Assembly: GCA_017445385.1 (NCBI GenBank)
Contig: JAFSUG010000012.1
Coordinates: 33,048 to 97,047, forward strand
Source: Oscillospiraceae bacterium
Lineage (GTDB): Bacteria; Bacillota; Clostridia; Oscillospirales; Oscillospiraceae
Direction: 5' to 3'
DNA length: 64,000 nucleotides
This document shows, piece by piece, positions 51,642-59,535 of the stretch (position 1 is its first letter; each line of letters begins with the position of its first letter). Below the pieces are notes generated by a model, which was given only the letters and a program-made list of their open reading frames with translations, ran no database searches and was not told the origin of the DNA. Position numbers and translations under genes: made by a program.

Positions 51642-52152
51642 ATCTTTCTCTCCTCTCGAAGTCGGAATTCTCTTTCTTTTGCAAAATCCATTTTGCAGGG
51701 TTGTTTTGAATATATGCCATTGTGTTCAGAAAGTCTTCTTCGTTCCGTATAACGTGTTCATAAAAAGAATCCTGCCAGATGGAATGCCCGATTTGCCTTG
51801 TGACGGATGTCTTGATTGCACGAACAACCATAGCAAGCGTAGGGCGGGATGCCCTCATCCCGCCGTCAGGATGATCAAAGGTTAACAGCAGGTGTACGTG
51901 ATTTGGCATGATCACCGATGATGCTAACTGAACGGTGGGATAAGCGGCTTTGGTTTTTCCGATTGCCTGCGCAACAACTGCACCGATTTCCGTAAGCTCT
52001 ACGCGCGGCGGGATGAGGGCATCCCGCCCTACGCGGATTTTGGAAAGAATCTTTTCTTTTCCTGCGGTGCAGAATGTAACGAAGTACGCGCCGTTTTGAC
52101 TGTAATCATAGGATTTCAGTCTTGGATGGCGGCGAATCGGAAGGTCTGTCAT
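51619..52152 (-). CDS. REP-associated tyrosine transposase (RAYT, IS200-like Y1 family)
   Basis: 177 residues. YFVTFCT (about 23-29), the HUH motif in MPNHVHLLL (about 82-90) and the Tyr of WQDSFYEHVIRNEEDFLNTM (about 126-145) are all intact; YIQNNPAKW follows. Such enzymes act on REP palindromes rather than on their own ends. The coding region itself contains two inverted 28-nt REP-like copies. The gene overlaps the hisS stop by 4 nt and the aspS start by 23 nt, so it is embedded in an aminoacyl-tRNA synthetase operon. Confidence 0.9.
   Translation of the reverse strand: MTDLPIRRHPRLKSYDYSQNGAYFVTFCTAGKEKILSKIRVGRDALIPPRVELTEIGAVVAQAIGKTKAAYPTVQLASSVIMPNHVHLLLTFDHPDGGMRASRPTLAMVVRAIKTSVTRQIGHSIWQDSFYEHVIRNEEDFLNTMAYIQNNPAKWILQKKENSDFERRERYDTIQNA
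51838..51865. repeat. REP-like palindromic element, copy 1 (inside the RAYT gene)
   Basis: 28 nt with a central GGCGGGATG-CCCT-CATCCCGCC hairpin. It is the exact reverse complement of the copy at 52006-52033. In the protein it encodes part of DGGMRASRPTL. Confidence 0.85.
52006..52033. repeat. REP-like palindromic element, copy 2 (inverted)
   Basis: Exact inverted copy of 51838-51865, 140 nt away. In the protein it encodes part of VGRDALIPPR. Confidence 0.85.
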
Positions 52153-53507
52153 TTCTCTGTAATCACGCTGCCGGAATCCAGCGCGGAAATGCCGGCGCAG
52201 ATGGCGGCAACCGCGTCCTCCGGCGCAAGCAGCTGCTGTTCGCCGCTGCGCATATCCTTAACCGACCATTTGCCTGCCGCAAGCTCGTCTTCACCCAGCA
52301 GCACGCAATAGGGGATTGCCAATTTGTCGGCGTAGCTCATTTTCTGCTTGAATTTCTTCTGCTCGGTATAGAGCTGCGCGCGCAATCCTGCCTGCCGCAG
52401 AAGCTTTGCCGCGCGGATCGCCGCGCCGGGGTCTTCCGTCATCGGCAGGATCAGCACGTCCGCCGGAGCGGTCACGAGCGCGTCGTTCAGCATACCCTGT
52501 TCGCCGAGCACGTAGAAAAGGCGCGTCAGACCGATTGAGATGCCAACGCCCGGAAGCGGACGGTCGATGTAGTATTCGGCGAGGTTATCGTATCTGCCGC
52601 CGGAGCAGACCGAGCCGATCTCCGGGTGATCGAGCAGCGTTGTTTCATAAACGGTGCCTGTGTAATAATCCAAGCCGCGCGCGATCGTGAGATCCACGGC
52701 AAAGTGATCCGCCGGAACGCCGAAATCGGCGAGGCAGCGAACAACGGTTTTCAGCTCGGAAAGACCAAGGTCGAACGTTTCGTTTTTGCCAACGTATTTT
52801 TCGAGCGAAGCAAGCGTTGCGTCCGTGCCGCCCTCTACGGAGAGGAAGGCGAGAATTTCCTGCGTCTGCGCGTCGGTCAGCCCAACGTCATCGCGCAGAA
52901 TATCGGCAACCACGTCCTTGCCCACTTTATCGAGCTTGTCCACCGTGCGCAGCACGTCGGAAGCTTTGTCGGAAAGGCCGAGGATTTCGTAAAAGCCGCT
53001 GAGCAGGCGGCGGTTGTTCACGCGGATGCAGAACCGCTTCAGTCCGAGCGCGGTAAACGTTTCGTAGATGATCGCCGGAATCTCCGCTTCGCAAAGGATA
53101 TCCAGCTTGCCGTCGCCGATCACGTCGATATCCGCCTGGTAAAATTCGCGGAAACGGCCGCGCTGCGCGCGTTCGCCGCGGTAGACCTTGCCGATCTGAT
53201 AGCGGCGGAACGGGAACGAAAGCTCGCCGTAGTGCATCGCAACGTATTTTGCCAGCGGAACGGTCAGATCAAAACGCAGCGCTAAATCGCCGTCACCCTT
53301 TTGGAAGCGGTAAATCTGCTTTTCCGTTTCGCCGCCGCCCTTCGCAAGCAGGATCTGCGCGTCTTCAATCACGGGCGTATCCAGCGGCGTAAAGCCGTAG
53401 CTTGCGTAGGTTTTGCGCAGAACGTCCATCAGGCGTTCCATCTGCTGCTGCGGAGCGGGCAGCAGCTCCATAAAACCGCTGAGCGTGCGCGGTTTGATTG
53501 ATGCCAT
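52149..53507 (-). CDS. hisS: Histidine--tRNA ligase
   Basis: 452 residues from ATG 53507, after AAGGAG; an upstream in-frame ATG (53528) lacks a ribosome site. Class II motifs: RRYQIGKVYRGERAQRGRFR (motif 2, about 107-126), FYQADIDVIG, the histidine loop ARGLDYYTGTVYE (about 254-266) and GVGISIGLTRL (motif 3). The C-terminal anticodon domain begins near residue 325. Third gene of the operon that starts with minD. Confidence 0.95.
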   Translation of the reverse strand: MASIKPRTLSGFMELLPAPQQQMERLMDVLRKTYASYGFTPLDTPVIEDAQILLAKGGGETEKQIYRFQKGDGDLALRFDLTVPLAKYVAMHYGELSFPFRRYQIGKVYRGERAQRGRFREFYQADIDVIGDGKLDILCEAEIPAIIYETFTALGLKRFCIRVNNRRLLSGFYEILGLSDKASDVLRTVDKLDKVGKDVVADILRDDVGLTDAQTQEILAFLSVEGGTDATLASLEKYVGKNETFDLGLSELKTVVRCLADFGVPADHFAVDLTIARGLDYYTGTVYETTLLDHPEIGSVCSGGRYDNLAEYYIDRPLPGVGISIGLTRLFYVLGEQGMLNDALVTAPADVLILPMTEDPGAAIRAAKLLRQAGLRAQLYTEQKKFKQKMSYADKLAIPYCVLLGEDELAAGKWSVKDMRSGEQQLLAPEDAVAAICAGISALDSGSVITEK

Positions 53508-53532
53508 ATTGAATCTCCTTTGTGACAAATGC

Positions 53533-53949
53533 TTATCGCAGCGTTTTTTTCGGCTTTACCATTTCGCGCCAGTCGAGATCGCCGCGCTGCAGGCCGAGGA
53601 TCATCATTTCCGCCGATGCGAGATTCGTCGCAACGGGGACGTTGTATGCGTCGCAAAGGCGAAGCGTGCGCATCACGCGCTGATCCTCCCAGGAATCGCC
53701 GTCGTTCGGGTCAACGAACATCAGAATCAGATCGATCTCGTTGAAGGCGATCCGCGCGTCCACCTGCTGGTGGCCGCCCTGCTTGCGCGATAAAAACAGC
53801 GAAACGTTCATGCCGGTCGCTTCCATTACGCGCCTGCCGGTTGCGGCTGTCGCGGATAGCTCGTGCTGCTGCAGGATGCTCTTATACGCCGTGCAAAGCT
53901 GAGTCATAAGCTCTTTTTTTCGGTCGTCCGCCATCAGAACGATGTTCAT
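53533..53949 (-). CDS. mgsA: Methylglyoxal synthase
   Basis: 138 residues. NIVLMADDRKKELM (about 2-15), ATGRRVMEATGM (about 36-47), KQGGHQQVDARI with the active-site region (about 56-67) and LILMFVDPNDGDSWEDQRVM contain the conserved Asp/His residues. It converts dihydroxyacetone phosphate to methylglyoxal, a bypass used under phosphate limitation. It lies 18 nt after minD and 25 nt before hisS. Confidence 0.95.
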   Translation of the reverse strand: MNIVLMADDRKKELMTQLCTAYKSILQQHELSATAATGRRVMEATGMNVSLFLSRKQGGHQQVDARIAFNEIDLILMFVDPNDGDSWEDQRVMRTLRLCDAYNVPVATNLASAEMMILGLQRGDLDWREMVKPKKTLR

Positions 53950-53967
53950 ATTGCATCCTCCTCTTTT

Positions 53968-54705
53968 TTATTTTGCGGTCAGCGGCGTTTTGATGCCTTT
54001 GATGCGCCGCGCGATCCGCAGGCAGGCGCGCGCCGCGCCGCTTTGCTCGTAGAGCACGAGCGGCGTATCCTTTGCGCTTGCAAGCGGTACGGCGCTGTCC
54101 TCCGGGACGATGCCCAAAAGCGGCAGCCCCACGGTATCCATCACGTCGTCTACGGTTTTTTGCATTTTGCGCATCAGTTTCGGACTGACGCGGTTTACAA
54201 GCACGCGCGCCGGCGCATCGGTGATCGTTCGGAGCTGCACGGCTGCCGCAGCGCCGTCGCGCAGGGCGCCGACGTCGCCGCCGGTTACAACGATGCATTC
54301 ATCCGCGAACAGGGCGGACAGGCGAAAACCTGCGCCGATGCCGGCAGGCGCGTCAAGCAAGCACCAGTCAAACGCTTCGCGGCAGCGGTCTAAAAACCTG
54401 CCGAACGCCGCTTCGTCAATCTCCTCCGGGCGGATCGTAACGGGCGCGGAGAGCATCTTCAGTCCCGAGAGCCGCTCGTTCGGCTCGATTTGATCAAGCT
54501 CGTAATCGCCGCGCACAAGATCGGTAAACGGCAGCAGCGGTTCCGCGCCCATGCCGAGCGAGAGATCAAGGTTGCGCAAGCCTACGTCCAGATCGATGCA
54601 AAGCACGCGATCGCCCATCGCGCTAAGGCACGAGGCAACCGCGGCGCAAGTGGAGGTTTTGCCGGTTCCGCCCTTGCCGGAAACGAATGCGAGGACCTTT
54701 CCCAT
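53968..54705 (-). CDS. minD: Septum-site determining ATPase MinD
   Basis: 245 residues from ATG 54705, with GGGGAGG 8 nt upstream. The deviant Walker A SGKGGTGKTSTCAAV (about 9-23), IDLDVGLRNLDLSLG (switch region, about 38-52) and LLDAPAGIGAGF are MinD-like. A C-terminal amphipathic helix (ARACLRIARRIKGIK) is probably the membrane-targeting sequence. MinC and MinE are not nearby. It heads the mgsA-hisS-RAYT-aspS-cupin operon. Confidence 0.85.
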   Translation of the reverse strand: MGKVLAFVSGKGGTGKTSTCAAVASCLSAMGDRVLCIDLDVGLRNLDLSLGMGAEPLLPFTDLVRGDYELDQIEPNERLSGLKMLSAPVTIRPEEIDEAAFGRFLDRCREAFDWCLLDAPAGIGAGFRLSALFADECIVVTGGDVGALRDGAAAAVQLRTITDAPARVLVNRVSPKLMRKMQKTVDDVMDTVGLPLLGIVPEDSAVPLASAKDTPLVLYEQSGAARACLRIARRIKGIKTPLTAK

Positions 54706-54739
54706 AGCCGCAGCCTCCCCAATAAATAATAGTAATCTC

Positions 54740-54768
54740 ATTATAGTCTAACAGGGTGGCAAATTCAA
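54740..54768 (-). promoter_or_regulatory. Promoter of the minD-aspS operon
   Basis: On the minus strand, TTGAAT (54763-54768), a 17-nt spacer and TATAAT (54740-54745), about 35 nt before the minD start. Confidence 0.75.
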
Positions 54769-54858
54769 CCGTTTTTGTGAAAACAGACAAAAAACAACAG
54801 AAAAAACCAGTTCTAAACGGCTCCGGATTGACGTATGCATCAAAGGGGAGTGATTGTT

Positions 54859-55851
54859 TTGGAACACAAAAGAGCGTATTTGGGTATGCTTGCGCTTGCC
54901 GTTGCCGTGCGCGGACTTGCCGCAACCGGGGTTGACGCGCTTGCGCAGCGAAGGCTGCTGGAAACGTTTGACGGCGCGCGCTTCGGCGCGGTCACGATGG
55001 CGCTTGCAACGGGCACGGAGCTGCCGCCGCAGGAAACGGAGCAGCGCGTTTGGGTGCTGCATAAGCTGCCCGCGGCGGAGAAAGAAGCGCCGCCTGCCAT
55101 CGCGCCGTTTACGGCGGAGGAGGCGGCGGAGATCGGCGGAAACAGCGGCTATACGGCGGATGCAAAAGCGCTGCTGCTTGCGCCGCTCAAGTTTTCGATC
55201 CCGGAAAACGAGCCGGCAGTTCTGATCGTACATACCCATACGAGCGAGGCGTATACGCAGAGCGCAGGGTATACCTATGATGAAAGCGATTCCATGCGCA
55301 CAACGGATCAGTCGCAATCGGTCGTGCGCGTGGGCGATGTGATCGCGCAGAGATTGAGCGAGCGCGGCATCGAGACGCTGCATGATACGTCGTTCCACGA
55401 TTATCCGGCGTATAACGGCGCGTACGCGCGTTCGCTGGAGGCGGTGCAGGCGCAGCTTGAAAAAACGCCATCCGTGCAGGTGGTTCTGGATATTCACCGC
55501 GATGCGAACGAGCATCCGAAAACGGTCTCGGTCGGCGGTGAGACGGCGGCGCAGCTCATGTTCGTCGTCGGTACGGACGCCGGCGGCTTATCGCATCCCG
55601 ATTGGCGGGACAACCTTTCGTTTGCGCTGAAGCTCCATGCGGCGGCGGAGCGGCGCGCGCCGGGAATCTGCAAAGCAATCGATTTGCGCAAGGAGCGATT
55701 TAACCAGCACGTTCGCCCCGGCGCGCTGATTATTGAGATCGGGGCAACGGGCAATACGCTGCCCGAGGCGCTCACAGCAGCAAACGTGCTTGCCGACGCG
55801 CTTTGCGACGTGCTTATTTCCCAGCGCGTTTCGCGCGGCGTACCCGGTTGA
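54859..55851 (+). CDS. spoIIP: Stage II sporulation protein P family
   Basis: 330 residues from TTG 54859, with AAGGGGAG upstream; ATG 54835 is an alternative. An N-terminal membrane anchor (about 7-24) precedes a linker and the SpoIIP domain: VLIVHTHTSEAYTQSAG (about 118-134, metal-binding His residues), VVLDIHRDANEH (about 208-219) and LIIEIGATGNTLPEA. SpoIIP is an amidase/endopeptidase that thins septal peptidoglycan during engulfment with SpoIID and SpoIIM. It ends 38 nt inside the convergent MocR gene. Confidence 0.88.
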   Translation: MEHKRAYLGMLALAVAVRGLAATGVDALAQRRLLETFDGARFGAVTMALATGTELPPQETEQRVWVLHKLPAAEKEAPPAIAPFTAEEAAEIGGNSGYTADAKALLLAPLKFSIPENEPAVLIVHTHTSEAYTQSAGYTYDESDSMRTTDQSQSVVRVGDVIAQRLSERGIETLHDTSFHDYPAYNGAYARSLEAVQAQLEKTPSVQVVLDIHRDANEHPKTVSVGGETAAQLMFVVGTDAGGLSHPDWRDNLSFALKLHAAAERRAPGICKAIDLRKERFNQHVRPGALIIEIGATGNTLPEALTAANVLADALCDVLISQRVSRGVPG

Positions 55852-56887
55852 GATGGCGCTCAAAATCGCCCGATTGCAGCAGCTCCGCCAAAACGTATTG
55901 CTCGTATACGGGCACGGTGCAGGAATAAAAGCCGAGCTTTTGCTCAAAGGGCTTCAGCAGCGCGTCCGGCAGCAGCAGATAGCCGATGCGGATCGATGGC
56001 GCAATCGTTCGGGAAAACGTGTTGAGGTATAGAACGCGGCTTCCGCCGGAGCGTGCAAAGAGCGTGTCCTCGTGCTTTTTGGAAACGGTCAGCTCGGCGT
56101 CGTAGTTGTCCTCGATCAGCCAGCCGTTTCGCGCCTGCGCCCAGCGCAGATAGGCTTGCCGCTTTGATGCGTCGGCGGTCGTGCCGCTCGGAAAGCTGTT
56201 GAAGGGCGTTACGTGCAGAACGGTTGCGTCCGTCCGTGCAAGCTCCGCCGCGCGGATGCCGTCCGCGCCCATTTTCAGCGGATCAACCGCCGCACCGCTT
56301 GCAAGGTATACGCGGCGGATCTTATCGTAGGATGGGTCTTCGATCGCGTAAACGCGATCCGCGCCGAGCAGCTGCACGATCAGTCCGTAAAGATATTCCG
56401 CGCCCGAGCCGATAATAACCTGCTCCGGACGGACGGAAATGCCGCACGACCGCGCAAGATACGCGGCGATTGCCTCGCGCAGCTCGGCGCAGCCGTGGTT
56501 CGGGGATTTTACGAGCAGCGCCTCGCTGCGGTCGAGCAGAACGCGGCGCATCGTCTTCGCCAGAACGGAAAACGGAAAATCCGCCTTCGCCGGATGCGAC
56601 GCGGCGCGGAGCGGCTTTTTCCTCGTTGGCGGCAGCAGGACCTCCTTTTCCCGATAGCAGGCAAAAAAGCCGCTGCGCTCGCGCGCTTCGCAGTAGCCCT
56701 CGTCGCAGAGCAGCGCAAACGCGCGCTCCACCGGGATCACGCTCACGCCTGCGTCAGCCGCAAGCGTGCGCTTTGAGGGCAGGCGGCTGCCGTAGGGGTA
56801 GACCGCGCTTACAATATCGCGGCGCAGTTGCTCATAAAGCTGCAAATATGCCGGCGCAGCGGCGGTTTTATCAACGTAGTATTTCAT
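55814..56887 (-). CDS. MocR-type GntR/aminotransferase-fold regulator with Lys-to-Arg at the PLP site
   Basis: 357 residues. A GntR winged helix (about 10-75: QLYEQLRRDIVSAVYPYGSRLPS-type start, then RTLAADAGVSVIPVERAFAL) is fused to an aminotransferase fold-I domain. VTPFNSFPSGT and IEDNYDAELT (about 245-254) keep the PLP-contacting Asn/Asp. The lysine expected in TFSK is Arg: LNTFSRTIAPSIRIGYL (about 281-297), codon CGA. Covalent PLP binding would be lost or changed. The regulator is divergent from an ECF S-component gene it probably controls. It is shorter than usual (about 450-480) and lacks part of the C-terminal domain. Confidence 0.82.
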   Translation of the reverse strand: MKYYVDKTAAAPAYLQLYEQLRRDIVSAVYPYGSRLPSKRTLAADAGVSVIPVERAFALLCDEGYCEARERSGFFACYREKEVLLPPTRKKPLRAASHPAKADFPFSVLAKTMRRVLLDRSEALLVKSPNHGCAELREAIAAYLARSCGISVRPEQVIIGSGAEYLYGLIVQLLGADRVYAIEDPSYDKIRRVYLASGAAVDPLKMGADGIRAAELARTDATVLHVTPFNSFPSGTTADASKRQAYLRWAQARNGWLIEDNYDAELTVSKKHEDTLFARSGGSRVLYLNTFSRTIAPSIRIGYLLLPDALLKPFEQKLGFYSCTVPVYEQYVLAELLQSGDFERHLNRVRRAKRAGK

Positions 56888-56978
56888 CTGGTTATATAAA
56901 ATTCTCCTGTTCTGATAATTTCAATATGGTCAGTTCCATGATACGCTGTTTTTACAGAAATGTAAAGAGGTGCTGATC

Positions 56979-57497
56979 ATGGGAAATAAACGCATTTCGA
57001 AAACAAGCCTTTGGCTTACGATGACCGCCGTTCTGACCGCGATGAACGTTGCGCTCAGCTCGTTTGGCATTCCCGTTCCGGGCGGCCATCTGTATCTGAA
57101 CGATATTGTGATCTGTACGGCGGCAATCCTGCTCGATCCGTTCGGCGCGTTTGTCGTCGGCGGCGTCGGCGCATTCCTCGGTGATTTGTTCTTCTATCCT
57201 GCGCCGATGTTCGTCTCCCTCGTCACGCATGGCTTGCAGGCGGTTGCCATTTCGCTGATTGCGCATCGTCTTTTCCGGAGCAAACCCATTTGGGGCGCAA
57301 TCGTGGGCGTGCTGGTCGGCGCGATCATCATGGTCGTCGGCTATACGCTCGGCAGAGCCTACGTTTACAGCACGCCGGAATATGCCGTTTTGAAGCTGCC
57401 GTTCCAGTTTTTGCAGGCGGCTGTCGGCGCAATCGCAGGCGTTCTGATCTGCTATCCGCTCGGCATTCGCAAGCAGTATATGAAATTTGCGCAATAA
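56979..57497 (+). CDS. ECF transporter S-component (vitamin-type, possibly B6-related)
   Basis: 172 residues from ATG 56979, with AAAGAGGTG upstream. Six hydrophobic segments. An Ala-rich first helix (TAVLTAMNVALSSFG) and VPGGHLYLNDIVICTAAILL (about 40-59) and GAFLGDLFFYP are typical S-component features, with the Ala motif that docks the EcfT subunit. Shared ECF ATPases are not in the window. Because the divergent regulator is of the MocR/PdxR type, a vitamin B6 or thiazole precursor is a reasonable ligand (inference). Confidence 0.78.
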   Translation: MGNKRISKTSLWLTMTAVLTAMNVALSSFGIPVPGGHLYLNDIVICTAAILLDPFGAFVVGGVGAFLGDLFFYPAPMFVSLVTHGLQAVAISLIAHRLFRSKPIWGAIVGVLVGAIIMVVGYTLGRAYVYSTPEYAVLKLPFQFLQAAVGAIAGVLICYPLGIRKQYMKFAQ

Positions 57498-57500
57498 AGA

Positions 57501-57527
57501 AAAAATCGGGCATTGCCCGATTTTTTT
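57501..57527 (+). terminator. Intrinsic terminator
   Basis: AAAAATCGGG pairs with CCCGATTTTT around a short loop, followed by more T, just after the S-component gene. Confidence 0.8.
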
Positions 57528-57590
57528 CTGCCAAAATACGGCTGGAAAATCCGATGCGGACATGTTACAATGCCAGTGGAGGCGTTGCCT

Positions 57591-58655
57591 ATGAAAACCA
57601 TATCCCGCGTGATCTCATCGGCGGTTATGCTGCTGATTTCCGCGCTGCTCTGCGCTGCCGCATGGAAGCTGCCGCAGCTCATCGCGCCGTGGTATACCGG
57701 CTTGAGCGCGAACGTGCTCAGCGTAATCGGCGCGGTCACGGCGGTTTTTCCCTTCCCGCTTTGGGAAGCGATTGCCGTGCTGCTGATCGTTTGGGCAGTC
57801 GCGTCGCTGATCCATGATCTCAAAAAGAAAAAACCGCTCCGCTGGGTTACGGGCGTCCTTTGGGGCGCGAGTTTTGCCGTGCTGCTGTTCGTTGTGCTTT
57901 GGGGCGCAGGGCATTTTCTGCCCACGAAAACGGAGCAGATCGTCTCCGTGCGCGCGCCCTCGGAAGATCGCCTCGCAAACGCCGCCGCCTACTATGGAAA
58001 CCGCGCAAGCGCGCTTGCAAATCTCGTGCCGCGCGATGAAGAAGGCATGCTCAGCGCGGATGACCTCACCGAGCTGAGCAGAGCGTCCGACGGCGGCTTT
58101 GCCGCCCTTGCCGCGCAGTACGACTGCATCGAGGATACGGAAGTCACGGTCAAGCCGCTTCTGCCCGGCGACCTGTTCAGTTACGCCGGAACAACGGGCA
58201 TCTTCGTTGCGTATACCGCCGAGCCGTGCTTCAATCCGAATACCTACGGCTTTGCCATGCCGTTTACGATCTGCCATGAGCGCGCGCATCGCCTCGGCGC
58301 GAATACCGAAGCGGACGCGAATTTCATCGCCTATCTCGCCTGCGCGTCCAGCAGCGATCTGCGCTATCGCTATTCGGGCGAATTCAGCGCGTTTATGTAT
58401 TGCTATAACGCGCTGTATAAGCTGTCGCCGGAACGCGCGGCGGAGGTTTGGAACGCAAGCCTGAGCGCGCAGGTGCAGCAGGATCTGCTCGGCGCAACGG
58501 AGCATTACGCGCCGTATGAAGGCGGCGTAAAGGATACGGCGCAGCAGGTGAACGATCTGTACCTCAAGGCGTTTGCCCAGTCGGAAGGCGTGGGCGCATA
58601 CGAAAAGGTTTCCGATGCGCTCGCCGCCTGGTATGCCGAGCAAATTGCCGGATAA
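57591..58655 (+). CDS. DUF3810-type membrane protein with HExxH metalloprotease-like motif
   Basis: 354 residues from ATG 57591, with GGAGG upstream. Three N-terminal membrane segments (about 5-25, 45-70 and 83-108) precede an extracellular or cytoplasmic domain. ICHERAHRLGANTEADANFI (about 229-248) carries HERAH, the HExxH zinc motif, with a Glu-rich second part. This is the DUF3810 arrangement; proteolytic activity is suspected for the family but not shown. It stands alone between a terminator and tRNA-Val. Confidence 0.75.
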   Translation: MKTISRVISSAVMLLISALLCAAAWKLPQLIAPWYTGLSANVLSVIGAVTAVFPFPLWEAIAVLLIVWAVASLIHDLKKKKPLRWVTGVLWGASFAVLLFVVLWGAGHFLPTKTEQIVSVRAPSEDRLANAAAYYGNRASALANLVPRDEEGMLSADDLTELSRASDGGFAALAAQYDCIEDTEVTVKPLLPGDLFSYAGTTGIFVAYTAEPCFNPNTYGFAMPFTICHERAHRLGANTEADANFIAYLACASSSDLRYRYSGEFSAFMYCYNALYKLSPERAAEVWNASLSAQVQQDLLGATEHYAPYEGGVKDTAQQVNDLYLKAFAQSEGVGAYEKVSDALAAWYAEQIAG

Positions 58656-58661
58656 AAAGAC

Positions 58662-58690
58662 TTGACAACCGCCGGGATGCTGTGTATAAT
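58662..58690 (+). promoter_or_regulatory. Consensus promoter of tRNA-Val
   Basis: TTGACA (58662-58667), a 17-nt spacer and TATAAT (58685-58690): perfect hexamers. Confidence 0.9.
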
Positions 58691-58703
58691 GACTCCTGCA
58701 TCC

Positions 58704-58780
58704 GGACGGTTAGCTCAGCTGGCTAGAGCACCTGCTTGACGTGCAGGGGGTCGGGGGTTCGAGTCCCTCCCCGTCCACCA
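58704..58780 (+). tRNA. tRNA-Val, anticodon GAC
   Basis: Cloverleaf by eye: acceptor GGACGGT, D-arm GCTC/GAGC, anticodon stem CCTGC/GCAGG with loop TTGACGT (anticodon GAC), T-arm GGGGG-TTCGAGT-CCCTC, discriminator A and encoded CCA. The innermost acceptor pair (T-C) is mismatched. Other stems are intact. Confidence 0.93.
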
Positions 58781-58814
58781 AAAAACAGCATCGCCTTTGG
58801 CGGTGCTGTTTTTT
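58781..58814 (+). terminator. Terminator of tRNA-Val
   Basis: AAAAACAGCATCGCC pairs with GGCGGTGCTGTTTTTT around TTT, immediately after the encoded CCA. Confidence 0.85.
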
Positions 58815-59016
58815 GTATCAAGAGGGACTCGAAAGGCGGCTCTTAGCGACGTGCTTTTTACTATTGCAGATTGTTGGCAATATATGATATAACTGTTTTA
58901 ATTGAACAAGTAATGAATAGTCCATATTATTGGACAAAAAATGTAGAACAATATGAACAAATAGAATTGATTATCCTTCTCAATAGAATTAGAAAAAAAG
59001 AGGAGCTATGTAAAAA
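58815..59016. other. AT-rich gap downstream of tRNA-Val with an inverted 12-nt tRNA copy
   Basis: No intact gene. GAGGGACTCGAA (about 58822-58833) is the exact reverse complement of the tRNA T-arm segment TTCGAGTCCCTC. The remainder is much richer in A/T than the flanks and looks like foreign or decayed DNA. Confidence 0.5.
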
Positions 59017-59136
59017 ATGAATCAATCAAAGAAAAAAACACCCAATCTTATGGGCGGTACTAACTTTTGTTCTTGCTGTTATAATTATTAGTGTTTTCGA
59101 TTCTACAGATGAAAACGGTAGAAAGGAGAACAGTAC
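59017..59136 (+). pseudogene. Frameshifted remnant of a small membrane protein
   Basis: ATG 59017 follows AGGAG and reads MNQSKKKT before a stop at 59089-59091. A +1 shift at the A-run (59031-59038) gives PILWAVLTFVLAVIIISVF, a clear membrane helix, continuing to the next gene's start. Either a real frameshift or a sequence error. Confidence 0.35.
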
Positions 59137-59457
59137 ATGCAAAAACATCCGAGAGCCTTTTCTGATGCAAAATTTGAAAGCATCAGCGATTTCAAGTGGT
59201 GCATGCGTTACGGTGGTGAGGTTGTGTTTATTTGGAATGGCGTCACATATTGTGCATTTGGGAGCGTTCTTCGTGACGGAAAGCAAATGATGTTCATTTC
59301 CAAAGCATACCCTACAGAAGGACCGGCAGATGTAGAGATGATCAAAAAATCAGAAAAATGGTGCAATAATGCCGATGAGGTCTTGGAATACATGGTCGGC
59401 AGTGACCGTCTTCGGGATGTTATCACGCAGGTAGAGGTGTATGAGCGCACGATTTGA
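59137..59457 (+). CDS. Small protein of unknown function in the accessory patch
   Basis: 106 residues from ATG 59137, with AAGGAG 8 nt upstream. Soluble, mixed alpha/beta (FKWCMRYGGEVVFIWNGVTY, DGKQMMFISKAYPTEGPADV, ADEVLEYMVGSDRLRDVI). No family recognised. Codon use is more AT-rich than the surrounding genes, in line with horizontal origin. No partner gene is evident apart from the frameshifted membrane-protein remnant upstream. Confidence 0.65.
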   Translation: MQKHPRAFSDAKFESISDFKWCMRYGGEVVFIWNGVTYCAFGSVLRDGKQMMFISKAYPTEGPADVEMIKKSEKWCNNADEVLEYMVGSDRLRDVITQVEVYERTI

Positions 59458-59535
59458 TATTTCTTGATCGGTGGACGATAAAATTCGTTATTTTAGCGAC
59501 CACGGCGCGCCGAGGCATAAGGAAGGGGAAAAACG

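Noticed and set aside
50046..51752. Long plus-strand frame opposite aspS
   Set aside because: Complementary image of a complete aspartyl-tRNA synthetase; no start signal or domain.
53508..53532. T-box leader for hisS/aspS
   Set aside because: Only 25 nt separate mgsA from hisS and aspS overlaps the RAYT gene; there is no room for a T-box.
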